A program made the position numbers and the translations under genes. A stretch of DNA of 64,000 bases, taken from the NCBI GenBank assembly GCA_965223675.1, contig OZ245013.1, forward strand, positions 3,162,001 to 3,226,000. The letters are read 5' to 3'. The notes below the pieces were generated by a model. It was not told the origin of the DNA. It made no database searches and was given only the letters and a program-made list of their open reading frames with translations. The stretch is from JAGQKC01 sp965223675. GTDB taxonomy: Bacteria > Nitrospirota > Nitrospiria > Nitrospirales > UBA8639. Within the stretch, counting starts at the first letter, position 1. Every line of letters begins with the position of its first letter. This document shows positions 51,318-61,075 of the stretch, in pieces.

Positions 51318-52571
51318 TTATTGCACGGTTGCGACAGGTGAGGCGAGATATTTCTTGACCACGGTTCCTACCGTTAGCCCTTGGACTACAATAGAAAAAA
51401 TCACTAGAACATAGGTCATCGCGACAACTATATCACGTTCTGGTCCAAGCGGAAGCGATAACGCCAGGGCGATGGAGATCCCACCTCGTAGACCACTCCA
51501 AGTCAAGATAGGAACCACTCCCGGGCTGAACGTTTGAAAGCGGCCCAGTAGAGTAATGGGAATTCCGACGGCTATAAATCGAATGAGCAATACGAGAGGA
51601 ATCATCAACAGACTCATAAAGAAATAGTCCCAGGTAAACGTCAGTATTAAAATTTCTAAACCAATCAAGACAAACAATACTGCATTTAATACCTCATCAA
51701 TCAGTTCCCAGAATATATCTAGATGCTGTCGAGTCGATTCCGACATGGCCGAATAACGCCCATGGTTTCCGATCAACAATCCTGCAACCACCATCGCAAT
51801 CGGACCCGAGAGGTGAAACGCGTCCGCAAAGGCGTAGCCCCCCATAACCAAAGCCAAGGTCAGCAACACCTCTAGTTGATAATTGTCCACACGTTGCAAC
51901 AACTGATACACCAGATATCCAAAAACCAATCCGCAGACAGCCCCGCCGATTGTCTCTTGAAGAAAGAGAACACTAATTTCCCCGACGCTCACCTCAGTAG
52001 TTCCAGTCGCAATGCCTAAGAGTGCGAGAAAGACGACGACACCCACACCATCGTTAAATAAGGATTCTCCAGTGATTTTTATTTCAAGGCTTTTGGGAGC
52101 CCTGGCAGATTTTAAAATACCAAGAACCGCGATTGGGTCAGTAGGCGAAATCAGTGCGCCAAAGAGTAAACAAAAGATATAGGGGAGGTGAATATCAAAC
52201 CATCCTACGATCCACCACGTGACCGTTCCAATTAAAAATGTCGAGATGATAACCCCACAGGTTGCTAAGATACCAATACTCCATTTCGCCTCCATGAGAT
52301 CATTCAGGTTAATATGGAGGGCTCCTGCAAACAAAAGAAAACCGAGCATTCCATGGAGCAGAGTCTGATTAAAGTCAATGCGCTTTAACCACTCCTGCGC
52401 GGACTCTTCTACTCCAAATCCCAACCAACCAAAAAGATTCAGAACCAAGGATACGCCAAGTGCAATAAGCATGACGCCAATCGCCATCGGCAAACCGACG
52501 TGCCGATGATTGATGTAGCTTAATCCTGCTGTGACCGTGAGAAGTAGCGCTGAAATACTAAAGAGATCCAC
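51318..52571 (-). CDS. CPA1-family Na+/H+ antiporter (NhaP-like)
   Basis: A 417-residue protein with about 12-13 membrane segments. Family signatures are ISPTDPIAVLG and ESLFNDGVGVVVF, the ion-binding ND motif of CPA1 antiporters. It has no large C-terminal cytoplasmic domain. It exchanges Na+ (or K+) for H+ for pH and salt balance. It starts at GTG 52571, 48 bases after the stop of the upstream 52620 gene, so the two may form an operon. Confidence 0.9.
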   Translation of the reverse strand: MDLFSISALLLTVTAGLSYINHRHVGLPMAIGVMLIALGVSLVLNLFGWLGFGVEESAQEWLKRIDFNQTLLHGMLGFLLFAGALHINLNDLMEAKWSIGILATCGVIISTFLIGTVTWWIVGWFDIHLPYIFCLLFGALISPTDPIAVLGILKSARAPKSLEIKITGESLFNDGVGVVVFLALLGIATGTTEVSVGEISVLFLQETIGGAVCGLVFGYLVYQLLQRVDNYQLEVLLTLALVMGGYAFADAFHLSGPIAMVVAGLLIGNHGRYSAMSESTRQHLDIFWELIDEVLNAVLFVLIGLEILILTFTWDYFFMSLLMIPLVLLIRFIAVGIPITLLGRFQTFSPGVVPILTWSGLRGGISIALALSLPLGPERDIVVAMTYVLVIFSIVVQGLTVGTVVKKYLASPVATVQ

Positions 52572-52619
52572 AGAGTTACTATTTAAGAAATTTGACAGTT
52601 GAGAAGTGATGTGATCAAT

Positions 52620-53297
52620 CTATGACTGACTATTCTGAGTTTTTTTTCGGTATGCGGTATCGAGATATTCATAGGCTTCTCGTTTAACCTGATGTAGAGA
52701 TAGAAGTGTCCCAGAATCTTCTCGCCAAGCAAGCGAGCAGTACCGGCATTGAGCACGAACCGTTCTTTCACCATTCTCGGTATTATCGACGACTAAAGAA
52801 CGGAGACAATTTCGGCAAAAAGGCCCTTGGATGAACTGATGAATTTGCGCATCCTGAAGATCTTGAGGATTGACGATACCCAGTTCCTGCCAGATCTGAT
52901 CGGTCAAGGTGACCCTAAACCCGAGACAAAGAACGGATTTAGAATGAGTCAAGTGGGACGTTTCTGTTTTCCGATGAGGCTCTTGTGATAATTCTAATTG
53001 ACAGAGACGACTGTTGACCTCTGTGGCCCAATTTTCAAGCCTCCCTTGATGCGTTAACGTGACTTCCAGCCGATCTAAGCGAGCCGATATTTCAGTACGT
53101 TGAAGTTCCAATTGCTGACGTACATTTGATAATTCTTCCTGATCTACGGCGTGCAACCACCTGAGAATTCGTTTTTTAAGAATGGTCCATCCGTTCCCCT
53201 CTCCGCCAGAATTTCTCGCCGAACCCCATAGCCACACCAATATCATCAAGCCACCTATGACAAGAACGATCCAAACCCACGACGATCCGTTATCCAT
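52620..53297 (-). CDS. Membrane-anchored coiled-coil protein with Cys-pair motifs
   Basis: A 225-residue protein: N-terminal membrane anchor (WVWIVLVIGGLMILVWLW), a coiled coil (about 50-110; DQEELSNVRQQLELQRTEISARLDRLE), and a C-terminal part with FCRNCLRSLVVD and AQCRYCSLAW, together a possible zinc ribbon. I do not recognise the family. RBS gatggtgagaa upstream. The antiporter gene follows. Confidence 0.65.
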   Translation of the reverse strand: MDNGSSWVWIVLVIGGLMILVWLWGSARNSGGEGNGWTILKKRILRWLHAVDQEELSNVRQQLELQRTEISARLDRLEVTLTHQGRLENWATEVNSRLCQLELSQEPHRKTETSHLTHSKSVLCLGFRVTLTDQIWQELGIVNPQDLQDAQIHQFIQGPFCRNCLRSLVVDNTENGERTVRAQCRYCSLAWREDSGTLLSLHQVKREAYEYLDTAYRKKTQNSQS

Positions 53298-53591
53298 TTC
53301 TCACCATCAAAAATTTTACGTTTCTGAACCTTGAGTTCATAGCCCTCTGACTATCCACGCCTTCCATCAAAACTATACCAAAGGACGGGCACACTGCCCA
53401 CTTTCGTTAGTTATTACCCGTTATATGAATGAAATGCCGTTCATTCTCTACAATGCCTATAGATTCCCTCTATGCTTCCGATAGAGAAAATGAGAAAGAA
53501 TCAGAATACATACAAGTCGGATCTTAGAATACGTGAGTTTTCCGTTTTTCATCCGATTGAATACCACCTGTATTCGCCTTCACCCCTCATC

Positions 53592-54962
53592 ATGGCACTT
53601 ACCCCACTGACAAATCTCGATGAACTTCGCATTGGCTTGTATGTGAAGTTGGAATGCTCCTGGTGGAGACATCCGTTTACCAAGAACCAGTTTAAGATAC
53701 TGTCGCAAAAAGAAATTAGTACTATTCGAGAAATAAAAAAACTGAATATTCTCTATGACCCTGACCTCTCCGACCCATGCATCGAAGACACGCAGGCCCC
53801 AGACATCCCCCTGACCGTCGACGCTGAAGAAATCGAGCAGGAGCAAGAAAATCCTTTGCTTGACCAAGAACAAGAAGATGAGCACGCTGTCGAGGAGACA
53901 GAATTCCAATCTGAAAAAAAAGAAACACGGCGGCGGGCCTTCCATGAGCATCGTCAACATTATAAAAAGGTCGAAAGTGCGTATTGGAGAATTCTTGGAG
54001 AAAGTAAAGACATCTTCAAAGGCGTGAGTGAGAAAAATGCCAAGGGTATAAAACAAGCAGGACAAATTGTCTCTAATTTGGGAGCCGTATTGGAAGATCC
54101 CAACTCAACGATGACCCTCATGGATGTCGTGAGTTCCCATGGAATGTCCAAAGGTGTTTCCTATCATGCGCTCAATGTGTGTATTCTATCGATGATTACG
54201 GGTCGGACATTAGGCCTTCCCAAAGATCAATTACATGCGCTGGCACTCGCTGCTCTCTTTCATGACATTGGCCAACGTTTTCTCCCTGTTAAAGTAAAAT
54301 TTGAAGGCTCCAGCATCGTAACCCAAGTCGATCCCCAAACCCTCCCCTTACACCCTGAGCAAGCCAAAGAACTTTTACATGTATTTGCCGACTTTCCAGA
54401 AGAAAGCCTCGAAGCGGTCTATCAACATCACGAACGATTAGATGGATCCGGCTATCCCTTAGGATTGCCAGATCAGCATATTTCTCGACTGGCCAAAATC
54501 CTTATGGTGATCGATGAATATGATGAGCTCTGCAATGCCTCAAACCCTCTCTTCAGTTTAACCCCTCACGAAGCCCTGGCACGCCTATTCAAGACTAACA
54601 ATGACACGGAAACCTGTAAATTCTCAATCGATGTGATCCTTGCCATGATTCAAAGTTTGAGCATCTTCCCTCCAGGAACCATCGTTGAATTAAATGACGG
54701 ATCTTTTGGAATCGTGACGAGTATTAACATCAATTCTCCGACGAAACCGTTAATTCTCTTGTATGTCGCTGATGTCCCCAAACACGAAGCGGTCTTAGTC
54801 GATCTTGCAGAAGAGGAATCCCTGTCCATTAGTAAATCCATTAGACCTAAAGATCTTCCTGCAAATATTTTGGAACATCTGAGTCCGAGACGGATGTCCA
54901 TATTTATTCACACCACTCACATGCCAAATCTTGTTCACGTTCATCTTAAATCCGAAGTCTGA
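53592..54962 (+). CDS. HD-GYP domain c-di-GMP phosphodiesterase-like protein
   Basis: A 456-residue protein. A DUF3391-like N-terminal domain (LTNLDELRIGLYVKLECSWWRHPF), an acidic low-complexity linker, and an HD-GYP domain (about 160-340) with ALFHDIGQRFLP, the His-Asp pair, and HHERLDGSGYPLGLP. In place of the usual HDIGK the Lys is Gln, the only visible deviation. HD-GYP proteins hydrolyse c-di-GMP. A C-terminal extension follows (FPPGTIVELNDGSFGIV). The ATG at 53592 directly precedes the DUF3391 domain; the frame extends upstream to 53472. Confidence 0.87.
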   Translation: MALTPLTNLDELRIGLYVKLECSWWRHPFTKNQFKILSQKEISTIREIKKLNILYDPDLSDPCIEDTQAPDIPLTVDAEEIEQEQENPLLDQEQEDEHAVEETEFQSEKKETRRRAFHEHRQHYKKVESAYWRILGESKDIFKGVSEKNAKGIKQAGQIVSNLGAVLEDPNSTMTLMDVVSSHGMSKGVSYHALNVCILSMITGRTLGLPKDQLHALALAALFHDIGQRFLPVKVKFEGSSIVTQVDPQTLPLHPEQAKELLHVFADFPEESLEAVYQHHERLDGSGYPLGLPDQHISRLAKILMVIDEYDELCNASNPLFSLTPHEALARLFKTNNDTETCKFSIDVILAMIQSLSIFPPGTIVELNDGSFGIVTSININSPTKPLILLYVADVPKHEAVLVDLAEEESLSISKSIRPKDLPANILEHLSPRRMSIFIHTTHMPNLVHVHLKSEV

Positions 54963-55225
54963 CATCTCTATTTCTCGCTCGCTGACTAAAGAAAGATGTT
55001 TAAGAGAGAATCCTGTACTCCTCGTGACTCCCATCAGCATTTGTCATGCTCGTGACGTCTCCTTTTATCGTTAGGTGTTTTTAAGCTAGACCTAAGGATG
55101 ATAATTGGTATATCATTACAATGTCTTTGATAATATTCCTGCCGCTCGTCTCATCTTCCAGGGATCAAACTTTGATTGCACAGTCTTTTTCACGATCCAC
55201 AACCGTGTGTTAGTCATCAACAGGC

Positions 55226-55951
55226 ATGACTCGACGCTCTGACAAAGATAAAAACACAACTCCACGATCCGGCACGAATCCAATTCGAATCCATTACCGG
55301 CATGAACGCCAGCGACTCTTGCAGGCTCATGATGAATGGGAAAAACAGCAGCTTTCCGCACATGCCTCGCCTCAACAGCCGGGTAAAGGCGAAACCCCTG
55401 AAGCCGAGAACGTTCCTCAAGAGACGCAGTCACAAACAACACACTTCATACGCGCTCAGTTACCAGGAGCAGACTTTCATCATGCTGACTTGCAAGAAAT
55501 GAACTTTCAAGGAGCGAACTTGCGTGGAGCAAATTTTGAAGGGGCGAATTTACGCGGGGCGAATTTCAAAGGGGCGAATTTACGCGGGGCGCATTTTCAT
55601 CGTGCGCTCTTAGGGTGGGCAGACCTGGAGCAGGCTGACTTAATTTGGGCAGACCTTCAAGATGCCGATCTCCGAGGGAGTAATCTTCAATCTGCAAATC
55701 TTCGAGGGGCCAATCTTTGTGACGCTTGCCTGTATGGTGCAGACCTCCGCACAGCAGATCTTTCTTGGGCTGAATTGAAAAATGCCGACTTTAGCGCGGC
55801 AGACCTCAGTAGAGCGAATCTCAGCGGCGCGACATTACATGCCACAAACCTCGAGGCAGCTAATACTGATGACGTGCGAGGACTTACTGGAACCCAGGGT
55901 TATTCCGAGAAAAGTGAAACAGACGATCAGCTCAAGATTGATTCGATATAA
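55226..55951 (+). CDS. Pentapeptide-repeat protein
   Basis: A 241-residue protein. An N-terminal 70-residue charged region is followed by about 26 pentapeptide units of A(D/N)LxX type (GADFHHADLQEMNFQGANLRG and on), which fold into a right-handed four-sided helix. The role is unknown; DNA-mimicking and scaffold functions are known for some members. A 30-base unit is repeated in tandem near 55538-55597, consistent with recent growth of the array. No signal peptide. Confidence 0.92.
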   Translation: MTRRSDKDKNTTPRSGTNPIRIHYRHERQRLLQAHDEWEKQQLSAHASPQQPGKGETPEAENVPQETQSQTTHFIRAQLPGADFHHADLQEMNFQGANLRGANFEGANLRGANFKGANLRGAHFHRALLGWADLEQADLIWADLQDADLRGSNLQSANLRGANLCDACLYGADLRTADLSWAELKNADFSAADLSRANLSGATLHATNLEAANTDDVRGLTGTQGYSEKSETDDQLKIDSI

Positions 55952-56042
55952 GTCATCCTTGGTTCCTTCAAAACGACAAAGCCACAATGGCGCTCATTTC
56001 ACGTTTGCCCCACCCGACCAAGCCTTAGACATCTGAAAATCG

Positions 56043-57596
56043 TTACGATAAAGTTCCCTCCATTAACTTTCGTAAAACGGAATTGCGAACTGGTTCACGT
56101 AATTTATTGAGTGCGCGCTCTTCAATCTGTCGAATACGCTCTCGAGTGACGGAAAATTTTTGTCCAATTTCTTCTAACGTGGAATCATCCTGCTCACCAA
56201 TTCCGAAGCGCTTTTTAATGATATAAGCCTCTCGAGGCGTTAAGGTCTCTAATACCGAAGAGACCTGCCGCTGCAGATCACATCGTTCAACCGAGGATAA
56301 TGGAGAGACAACCGCAGAATCTTCAAGGATATCATCCAACTGATTTCCCTCATCTTCACCGACTGGGGTTTCAAGAGAGAAAGTCCCTTTGCCTGTCTCA
56401 AGAAGCGCTGAAACTTTGTCGGGAGTAAGGTCCACATAGGCCCCAATTTCATCCATCGTCGGTTGACGACCTAACTGACCAGTCAGATTATCGTTAATAC
56501 GCCTCACTTTATTTAAGGCATCGCAGACATGAACAGGAATTCTAACGGTCCGCGACTGATCAGCTAACGCTCGAGTAATCGCTTGACGAATCCACCACGT
56601 CGCATAGGTGCTAAACTTGTACCCTCGTTCATGATCAAAACGCTCAACACCTCTCATCAACCCAATATTGCCCTCTTGAATAAGATCTAATAAATCCAAT
56701 CCGCGATTGACATATCGTTTAGCCACACTGACAACTAAGCGAAGGTTGGCTTCGTATAGCGCAAGTTTTGCTCTTTCGAGTCCGGCCTTTCTCTTATCAA
56801 GCTCCTTAATCGCCATGAAGAACTCAGCGCTCGACATGAACAGAATTTCATCTTCGATATATTGCATTCTCGATAAATCTAGACCACCTGTCCCTGTCTT
56901 GTCCGTATGAGATTTCACAGGCTGATGACCAATAGCGAAATTCTCGTTTGGCTCTTCTGTAGAAGACTTGAGGGCTCGAGAGCAAGAAGATAATTCTGCT
57001 TCTATGGCTCTCATACGATTTTCCAATTGCTTGTGAATGAATACGGTCCAAGATATGGAACGTATTTTTTGAATGGTGTTATCTTTAAAAACTTCAAGTC
57101 GTAACCGTTCATCTCGGATATCGTCTTCATGTTCACGCGAGACCCGTTTCCTTATGGCCTTCCACAACTCCAGGTATGATTGAGTCATATGGACAATATC
57201 TTCTAAACAGTGAATGACTTCTGCGTCATATATCGTATTGTCTGGTTGAGGTAGGTTTTTCTCTTCACATTTCTCATCCTCAACTGGCTCAGGAAGTTGA
57301 ACAATGTCACCTGGAGTCAACACGCCCTCACGAACCTGATCGAGAAGGGTGCCAAAATAATCCATCGTCAGGGGCAAAGACAAAATTACCTCAGATACCG
57401 CTTGTCGTTTTTCCTTAATCTTTTTCCCAAGTACGACCTCTTCTTCACGAGACAGCAAGGCCACCTTCCCGATTTCTTTTAAATACAAAGGAATGTGTCC
57501 ATCCCAATGGCTTAGTGCCCCAGGTGTGAGATCAGGTCGGGGACCACGTTGTTCACTCAATTCAGTGTTGCCCTCTAAATTGTGCATTCTCGCCAT
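56043..57596 (-). CDS. rpoD: Primary-type sigma-70 factor (RpoD-like)
   Basis: A 517-residue sigma factor. Region 1.2 starts at HIPLYLKEIGKVALLSREEE, then a non-conserved insert (about 80-270), regions 2.1-2.4 (NLRLVVSVAKRYVNRGLDLLDLIQEGNIGLMR ... TYATWWIRQAITRALADQSRTVRIPVHV), region 3, and the C-terminal -35-binding helix-turn-helix (TLEEIGQKFSVTRERIRQIE). Region 1.1 is absent. The ATG at 57596 follows agggagagagca. It is the only sigma gene here, and another RpoD may exist elsewhere. Confidence 0.93.
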   Translation of the reverse strand: MARMHNLEGNTELSEQRGPRPDLTPGALSHWDGHIPLYLKEIGKVALLSREEEVVLGKKIKEKRQAVSEVILSLPLTMDYFGTLLDQVREGVLTPGDIVQLPEPVEDEKCEEKNLPQPDNTIYDAEVIHCLEDIVHMTQSYLELWKAIRKRVSREHEDDIRDERLRLEVFKDNTIQKIRSISWTVFIHKQLENRMRAIEAELSSCSRALKSSTEEPNENFAIGHQPVKSHTDKTGTGGLDLSRMQYIEDEILFMSSAEFFMAIKELDKRKAGLERAKLALYEANLRLVVSVAKRYVNRGLDLLDLIQEGNIGLMRGVERFDHERGYKFSTYATWWIRQAITRALADQSRTVRIPVHVCDALNKVRRINDNLTGQLGRQPTMDEIGAYVDLTPDKVSALLETGKGTFSLETPVGEDEGNQLDDILEDSAVVSPLSSVERCDLQRQVSSVLETLTPREAYIIKKRFGIGEQDDSTLEEIGQKFSVTRERIRQIEERALNKLREPVRNSVLRKLMEGTLS

Positions 57597-58307
57597 TGCT
57601 CTCTCCCTTTCTCTCACAAATTTTGGAAAATGTATGCCATGGTTGGGACGCCTGCGTCATGGTCATGATTCGAGTGACAGGTGAAGATTCAGCAAACGTA
57701 ATGCCATCCCTTTCTTTCTCCTTTTTTCAGCACGTTCTGTGAAATTTTTCTTAGATTCTCTTCATTGATATTTCACCGTGGTTACCAGGAAGAGAAAATT
57801 AGTCAGAGAAATTAACTGCCCTCTTATTTCCGCCAAACAATATGTTTCAAATTAAGACAACTCGACAATATCCACGTGAACCGCAAATTGAACTACAAAT
57901 AAAACGGAAAGTTTTCTGACTTCTCTTCTCAGATCGTCCATGGGAAACCCTATATATGCTCCTGTTTTTGAGAAGTAGCCCCTCAACCTCTTAGTCATCG
58001 AGGGACCACAGACGAGGAGACTGTTTTGTGGAAATGAGGATTGTCTAATCTTTTGAATCCTACAATCTCCCCACGAACTATCGGTCACGATGGAAGAGTA
58101 CCTTTTTGGCTAGCGAGACATGAAAAAGGAAGGACAGCCGGTGATTCAGAAGAGAAGGATCTGAAAAAATGAGGGTGTAGAGGTGGAATTGATTGGATTC
58201 ATAAGGACTTTTTGATACAGTCCCCTACGATTCTGTAATGCTTTAGCCGATAAAAAGACCGTCTATAGTTGTCACCCTATACTCACTCTCAGGAAAGCCA
58301 TACCCTT
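57597..58307. other. Long divergent intergenic, no gene recognised
   Basis: About 710 bases between the divergent sigma factor and mlaA, the longest gap in the window. A 78-codon minus-strand frame (57852-58088) starts at GTG without an RBS and is not credible. No clear RNA gene is seen; a regulatory RNA or long leader of the sigma gene cannot be excluded. RBS aggaaag precedes mlaA. Confidence 0.35.
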
Positions 58308-59225
58308 ATGAAGGTCATTCTTTGGGAACGTCTGCGCACTCCAACACTTAACAGAATACTGGTTGTCGTATTACTGGGCATAGCATCTCTTGGCCCCACT
58401 GGGTGTGCAGGAGAGACAAAGCAGCGCATGACGGCTGATTCTGCCACACTCTCAGGGATCGCTACCGAACCAAACCTTGAAACAGTTGAGCCACTGACCT
58501 CAGATACAGAGGAGGTTTACGAAGAGTTTGGATTCGACCCATTTGAGGAGCCAGAATCAGAAAAAATTGAAGAATATGATCCATGGGAGTCCTACAATGT
58601 CTTAGCGTTCGAATTTAATTATCAATTTGATAAATATATCTTAAAGCCTGTTGCAAAAGGATATAACTTCATCATGCCCACCGAGGTTCAACGCAGCATT
58701 TTCAACTTTTTTCAGAATCTCCGGTTTGCTCCTCGGTTTTTCAATAATATTTTTCAAGCCAAATTCAAAGGAGCCGGGATCGAATTAAGTCGATTTTTAA
58801 TCAATTCGACTCTGGGGGTCGGTGGACTCTTCGATCCTGCTGGCCTTATGTTTGACATAGAAACTCCCCTTGAAGACACGGGACAAACGTTAGGAGTTTA
58901 CGGGACGCCTCCTGGTCCCTATCTCGTTCTGCCTTTTTTTGGATCCTTTACGGCTCGAGATGCTGTCGGCTTTGTCGGAGATACGTTTCTTGACCCCTTC
59001 AATTGGCTCGTCCTCCCCATCATTGAAGTTGCCGATGCCCCCCGGCTTGTCCAACATGATGGCACCATTACGTTTATTCAAACGGGTTTAAAGGTAGAAG
59101 AAACCGTCAACCTGCGTTCTCTTAATTTAGAAAAATTTCAGGGTGTCGAAGAAGGGACTCTTGACCTCTATGGGGCAGTGAGAAATGGCTATCTCCAACA
59201 ACGGGCTAAAGAAATTAAGCGGTGA
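58308..59225 (+). CDS. mlaA: MlaA (VacJ) outer-membrane lipoprotein
   Basis: A 305-residue lipoprotein. Lipobox LGPTGC follows a signal peptide with VVVLLGIASLG. The mature protein has an acidic linker, then the MlaA domain: EYDPWESYNVLAFEFNYQFD, RFAPRFFNNIFQAKFKGAGIELSRFLINSTLGVGGLFDPA, TGQTLGVYGTPPGPYLVLPFFGSFTARDA. MlaA removes misplaced phospholipids from the outer leaflet of the outer membrane, so the organism has an outer membrane. No other mla genes are in the window. Confidence 0.96.
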   Translation: MKVILWERLRTPTLNRILVVVLLGIASLGPTGCAGETKQRMTADSATLSGIATEPNLETVEPLTSDTEEVYEEFGFDPFEEPESEKIEEYDPWESYNVLAFEFNYQFDKYILKPVAKGYNFIMPTEVQRSIFNFFQNLRFAPRFFNNIFQAKFKGAGIELSRFLINSTLGVGGLFDPAGLMFDIETPLEDTGQTLGVYGTPPGPYLVLPFFGSFTARDAVGFVGDTFLDPFNWLVLPIIEVADAPRLVQHDGTITFIQTGLKVEETVNLRSLNLEKFQGVEEGTLDLYGAVRNGYLQQRAKEIKR

Positions 59226-59235
59226 CGCGATACCG

Positions 59236-59808
59236 TCACTCCAAAGAGTCGACTGTGGATGGCGGCCTATCAAAATACTCATCAACAAGCGAGAGAAACC
59301 CCTTAGCATACGCAGCCTGAATGCGAACGCTCATGGTGTCAAATTGACCTTTGATATGTAAAATAAGATCCTTTCGCTCTGCTCTCTCTAAATCTTCTCT
59401 CGTCAACATGATGCCCAGTAGTTCTTTCATGACAGCCTTTTGGTTAATTTTCCTGTTGAGCACGACCGTTGGATACGTCCGGTTCTCTTCATCAAGCGTT
59501 TCTTCATAAAACGCCCAACCATCTTCGCCCGTTCTACGATCCCGAAGACATAACTGGTAAAAGAGGATATCATGAGAAGTAACACGTGCTCGGAGGAAAT
59601 ACCAATCCCCGTATTCATCGCCTTTGAGTGGGGGAGCGACAATCCAAAACCTATCCGGAGAATTTCGAGAAGTAGCTGGTGTCTCGAGGGGTGATGGGGC
59701 AGGGGTGAAGTCCGAACTGCACCCCACGAACAAGAAACCTGAAATATATATCCAAAGGCAGACGAAGAGCTTATCAAATACGTGCCACATCTGTTTCTCG
59801 TGGATCAT
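59236..59808 (-). CDS. Hypothetical exported protein, possible lipoprotein
   Basis: A 190-residue protein. A hydrophobic leader (FVCLWIYISGFLFVGC) ends at a Cys in a weak lipobox; then SSDFTPAPSPLETP, and a mixed domain with DRFWIVAPPLKGDEYGDWYFLRARVTSHDI. The family is not recognised. I chose the ATG at 59808 so that the leader is at the N-terminus; upstream in-frame codons reach 59910. It is convergent with mlaA, 10 bases from its stop. Confidence 0.6.
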   Translation of the reverse strand: MIHEKQMWHVFDKLFVCLWIYISGFLFVGCSSDFTPAPSPLETPATSRNSPDRFWIVAPPLKGDEYGDWYFLRARVTSHDILFYQLCLRDRRTGEDGWAFYEETLDEENRTYPTVVLNRKINQKAVMKELLGIMLTREDLERAERKDLILHIKGQFDTMSVRIQAAYAKGFLSLVDEYFDRPPSTVDSLE

Positions 59809-59913
59809 GGTGCCTGATCGTATCATTTTAAGAATCGTTGAATTTTTTGAGGCCGCCACACCTAATCTGACAACACCAACCTTGCGCAAAAGATTCATAT
59901 TGGAACACAAAGC

Positions 59914-61011
59914 ATGACTGATCAGTCCTCACAATCCCAGGCCTGGCATGTTTTACTGACAGCTGCAGCTTTTGTCATCGTGGTCGCCGGCATGCGTGCC
60001 GCTGAGTCTATCTTAGTCCCATTGCTCGTTTCAGCTTTCCTTGCCATTATTAGTGCCTCTCCCGTGTTTTGGTTGCAACGCAAACGCGTTCCGGGTCCCA
60101 TCGCCGTCTTTCTGGTCGTGTTAGCCGTCCTCGGACTCAGTTTAGCCTTTGGTGCCCTCATTGGGACATCACTTCAGGATTTTTCCAAGGCATTGCCTCG
60201 CTATCAAACCCGTCTCATGCAAGAACTGGCTCCCGCGATACTATGGTTGCAATCAGTAGGCGTTCAATTATCTGAAGAAACCATCTTAAAGTATGTCGAC
60301 CCTGGAGCATCCATGCGATTGGTCGCCAAGATGCTTTCAGGCTTAGGAACAATTTTGACTAACACATTTCTTATTTTATTGACGGTTATTTTTATTCTGC
60401 TCGAGGCTTCAAGTTTTCGGTATAAAGTCCAATCTGCCTTTGGTGATCCGACGGGAGCCTTTCTGCAATTTAGTAAACTGACGACCGCGATCAACAGCTA
60501 CTTAGGCATCAAAACAATCATGAGTTTTGGAACTGGAGTGGCCGTGACGATCTGGGTGGCCATCTTGGGAATTGATTTTCCCTTAGTGTGGGGGCTTTTG
60601 GCGTTTCTCTTCAATTACATTCCTAACCTGGGATCAATCATCTCGGCCGTTCCCGCTGTGCTTCTAGGGTATATTCAGTTTGGTATCGGACGAGCGTTGT
60701 TCGTCGCGTTAGGCTACATCATTATCAATATTATCTTTGGAAATGTCATCGAACCCAGAATGATGGGGCGGAGATTAGGCTTATCGACTTTAGTCGTGTT
60801 TCTCTCTTTAGTCTTTTGGGGCTGGGTCTGGGGACCTGTGGGCATGCTCTTATCTGTCCCAATGACGATGATCGTGAAAATTGCGTTAGAAGGAAGCGAG
60901 ACGACACGGTGGATGGGAGTCTTGATGGATTCTGAAGGGGCAGGGGTTAAATCTTATCAGTCTTTCTTTGCCAGAAGAACTACCATGAAACTTCATAAGC
61001 CTTCGAACTAA
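59914..61011 (+). CDS. AI-2E/PerM-family transporter
   Basis: A 365-residue membrane protein with about 8 segments. The family pattern is visible in LLVSAFLAIISASPVFWLQRKRVP, the central extramembrane part and LLAFLFNYIPNLGSIISAVPAVLLG followed by GNVIEPRMMGRRLGLSTLVVFLSLVFWGWVWGPVGMLLSVPMT. Family members include AI-2 exporter TqsA and various PerM-like permeases; the cargo is unknown. Confidence 0.93.
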   Translation: MTDQSSQSQAWHVLLTAAAFVIVVAGMRAAESILVPLLVSAFLAIISASPVFWLQRKRVPGPIAVFLVVLAVLGLSLAFGALIGTSLQDFSKALPRYQTRLMQELAPAILWLQSVGVQLSEETILKYVDPGASMRLVAKMLSGLGTILTNTFLILLTVIFILLEASSFRYKVQSAFGDPTGAFLQFSKLTTAINSYLGIKTIMSFGTGVAVTIWVAILGIDFPLVWGLLAFLFNYIPNLGSIISAVPAVLLGYIQFGIGRALFVALGYIIINIIFGNVIEPRMMGRRLGLSTLVVFLSLVFWGWVWGPVGMLLSVPMTMIVKIALEGSETTRWMGVLMDSEGAGVKSYQSFFARRTTMKLHKPSN

Positions 61012-61075
61012 CTTTTCCTAGGAAGCCAATCGCGACACAAATTCTTCAGAAAAAGTTTTACGTAGACCAGAGAGC

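Noticed and set aside
57852..58088. 78-codon minus-strand frame in the sigma-mlaA gap
   Set aside because: GTG start without RBS, nothing recognisable, so probably chance.
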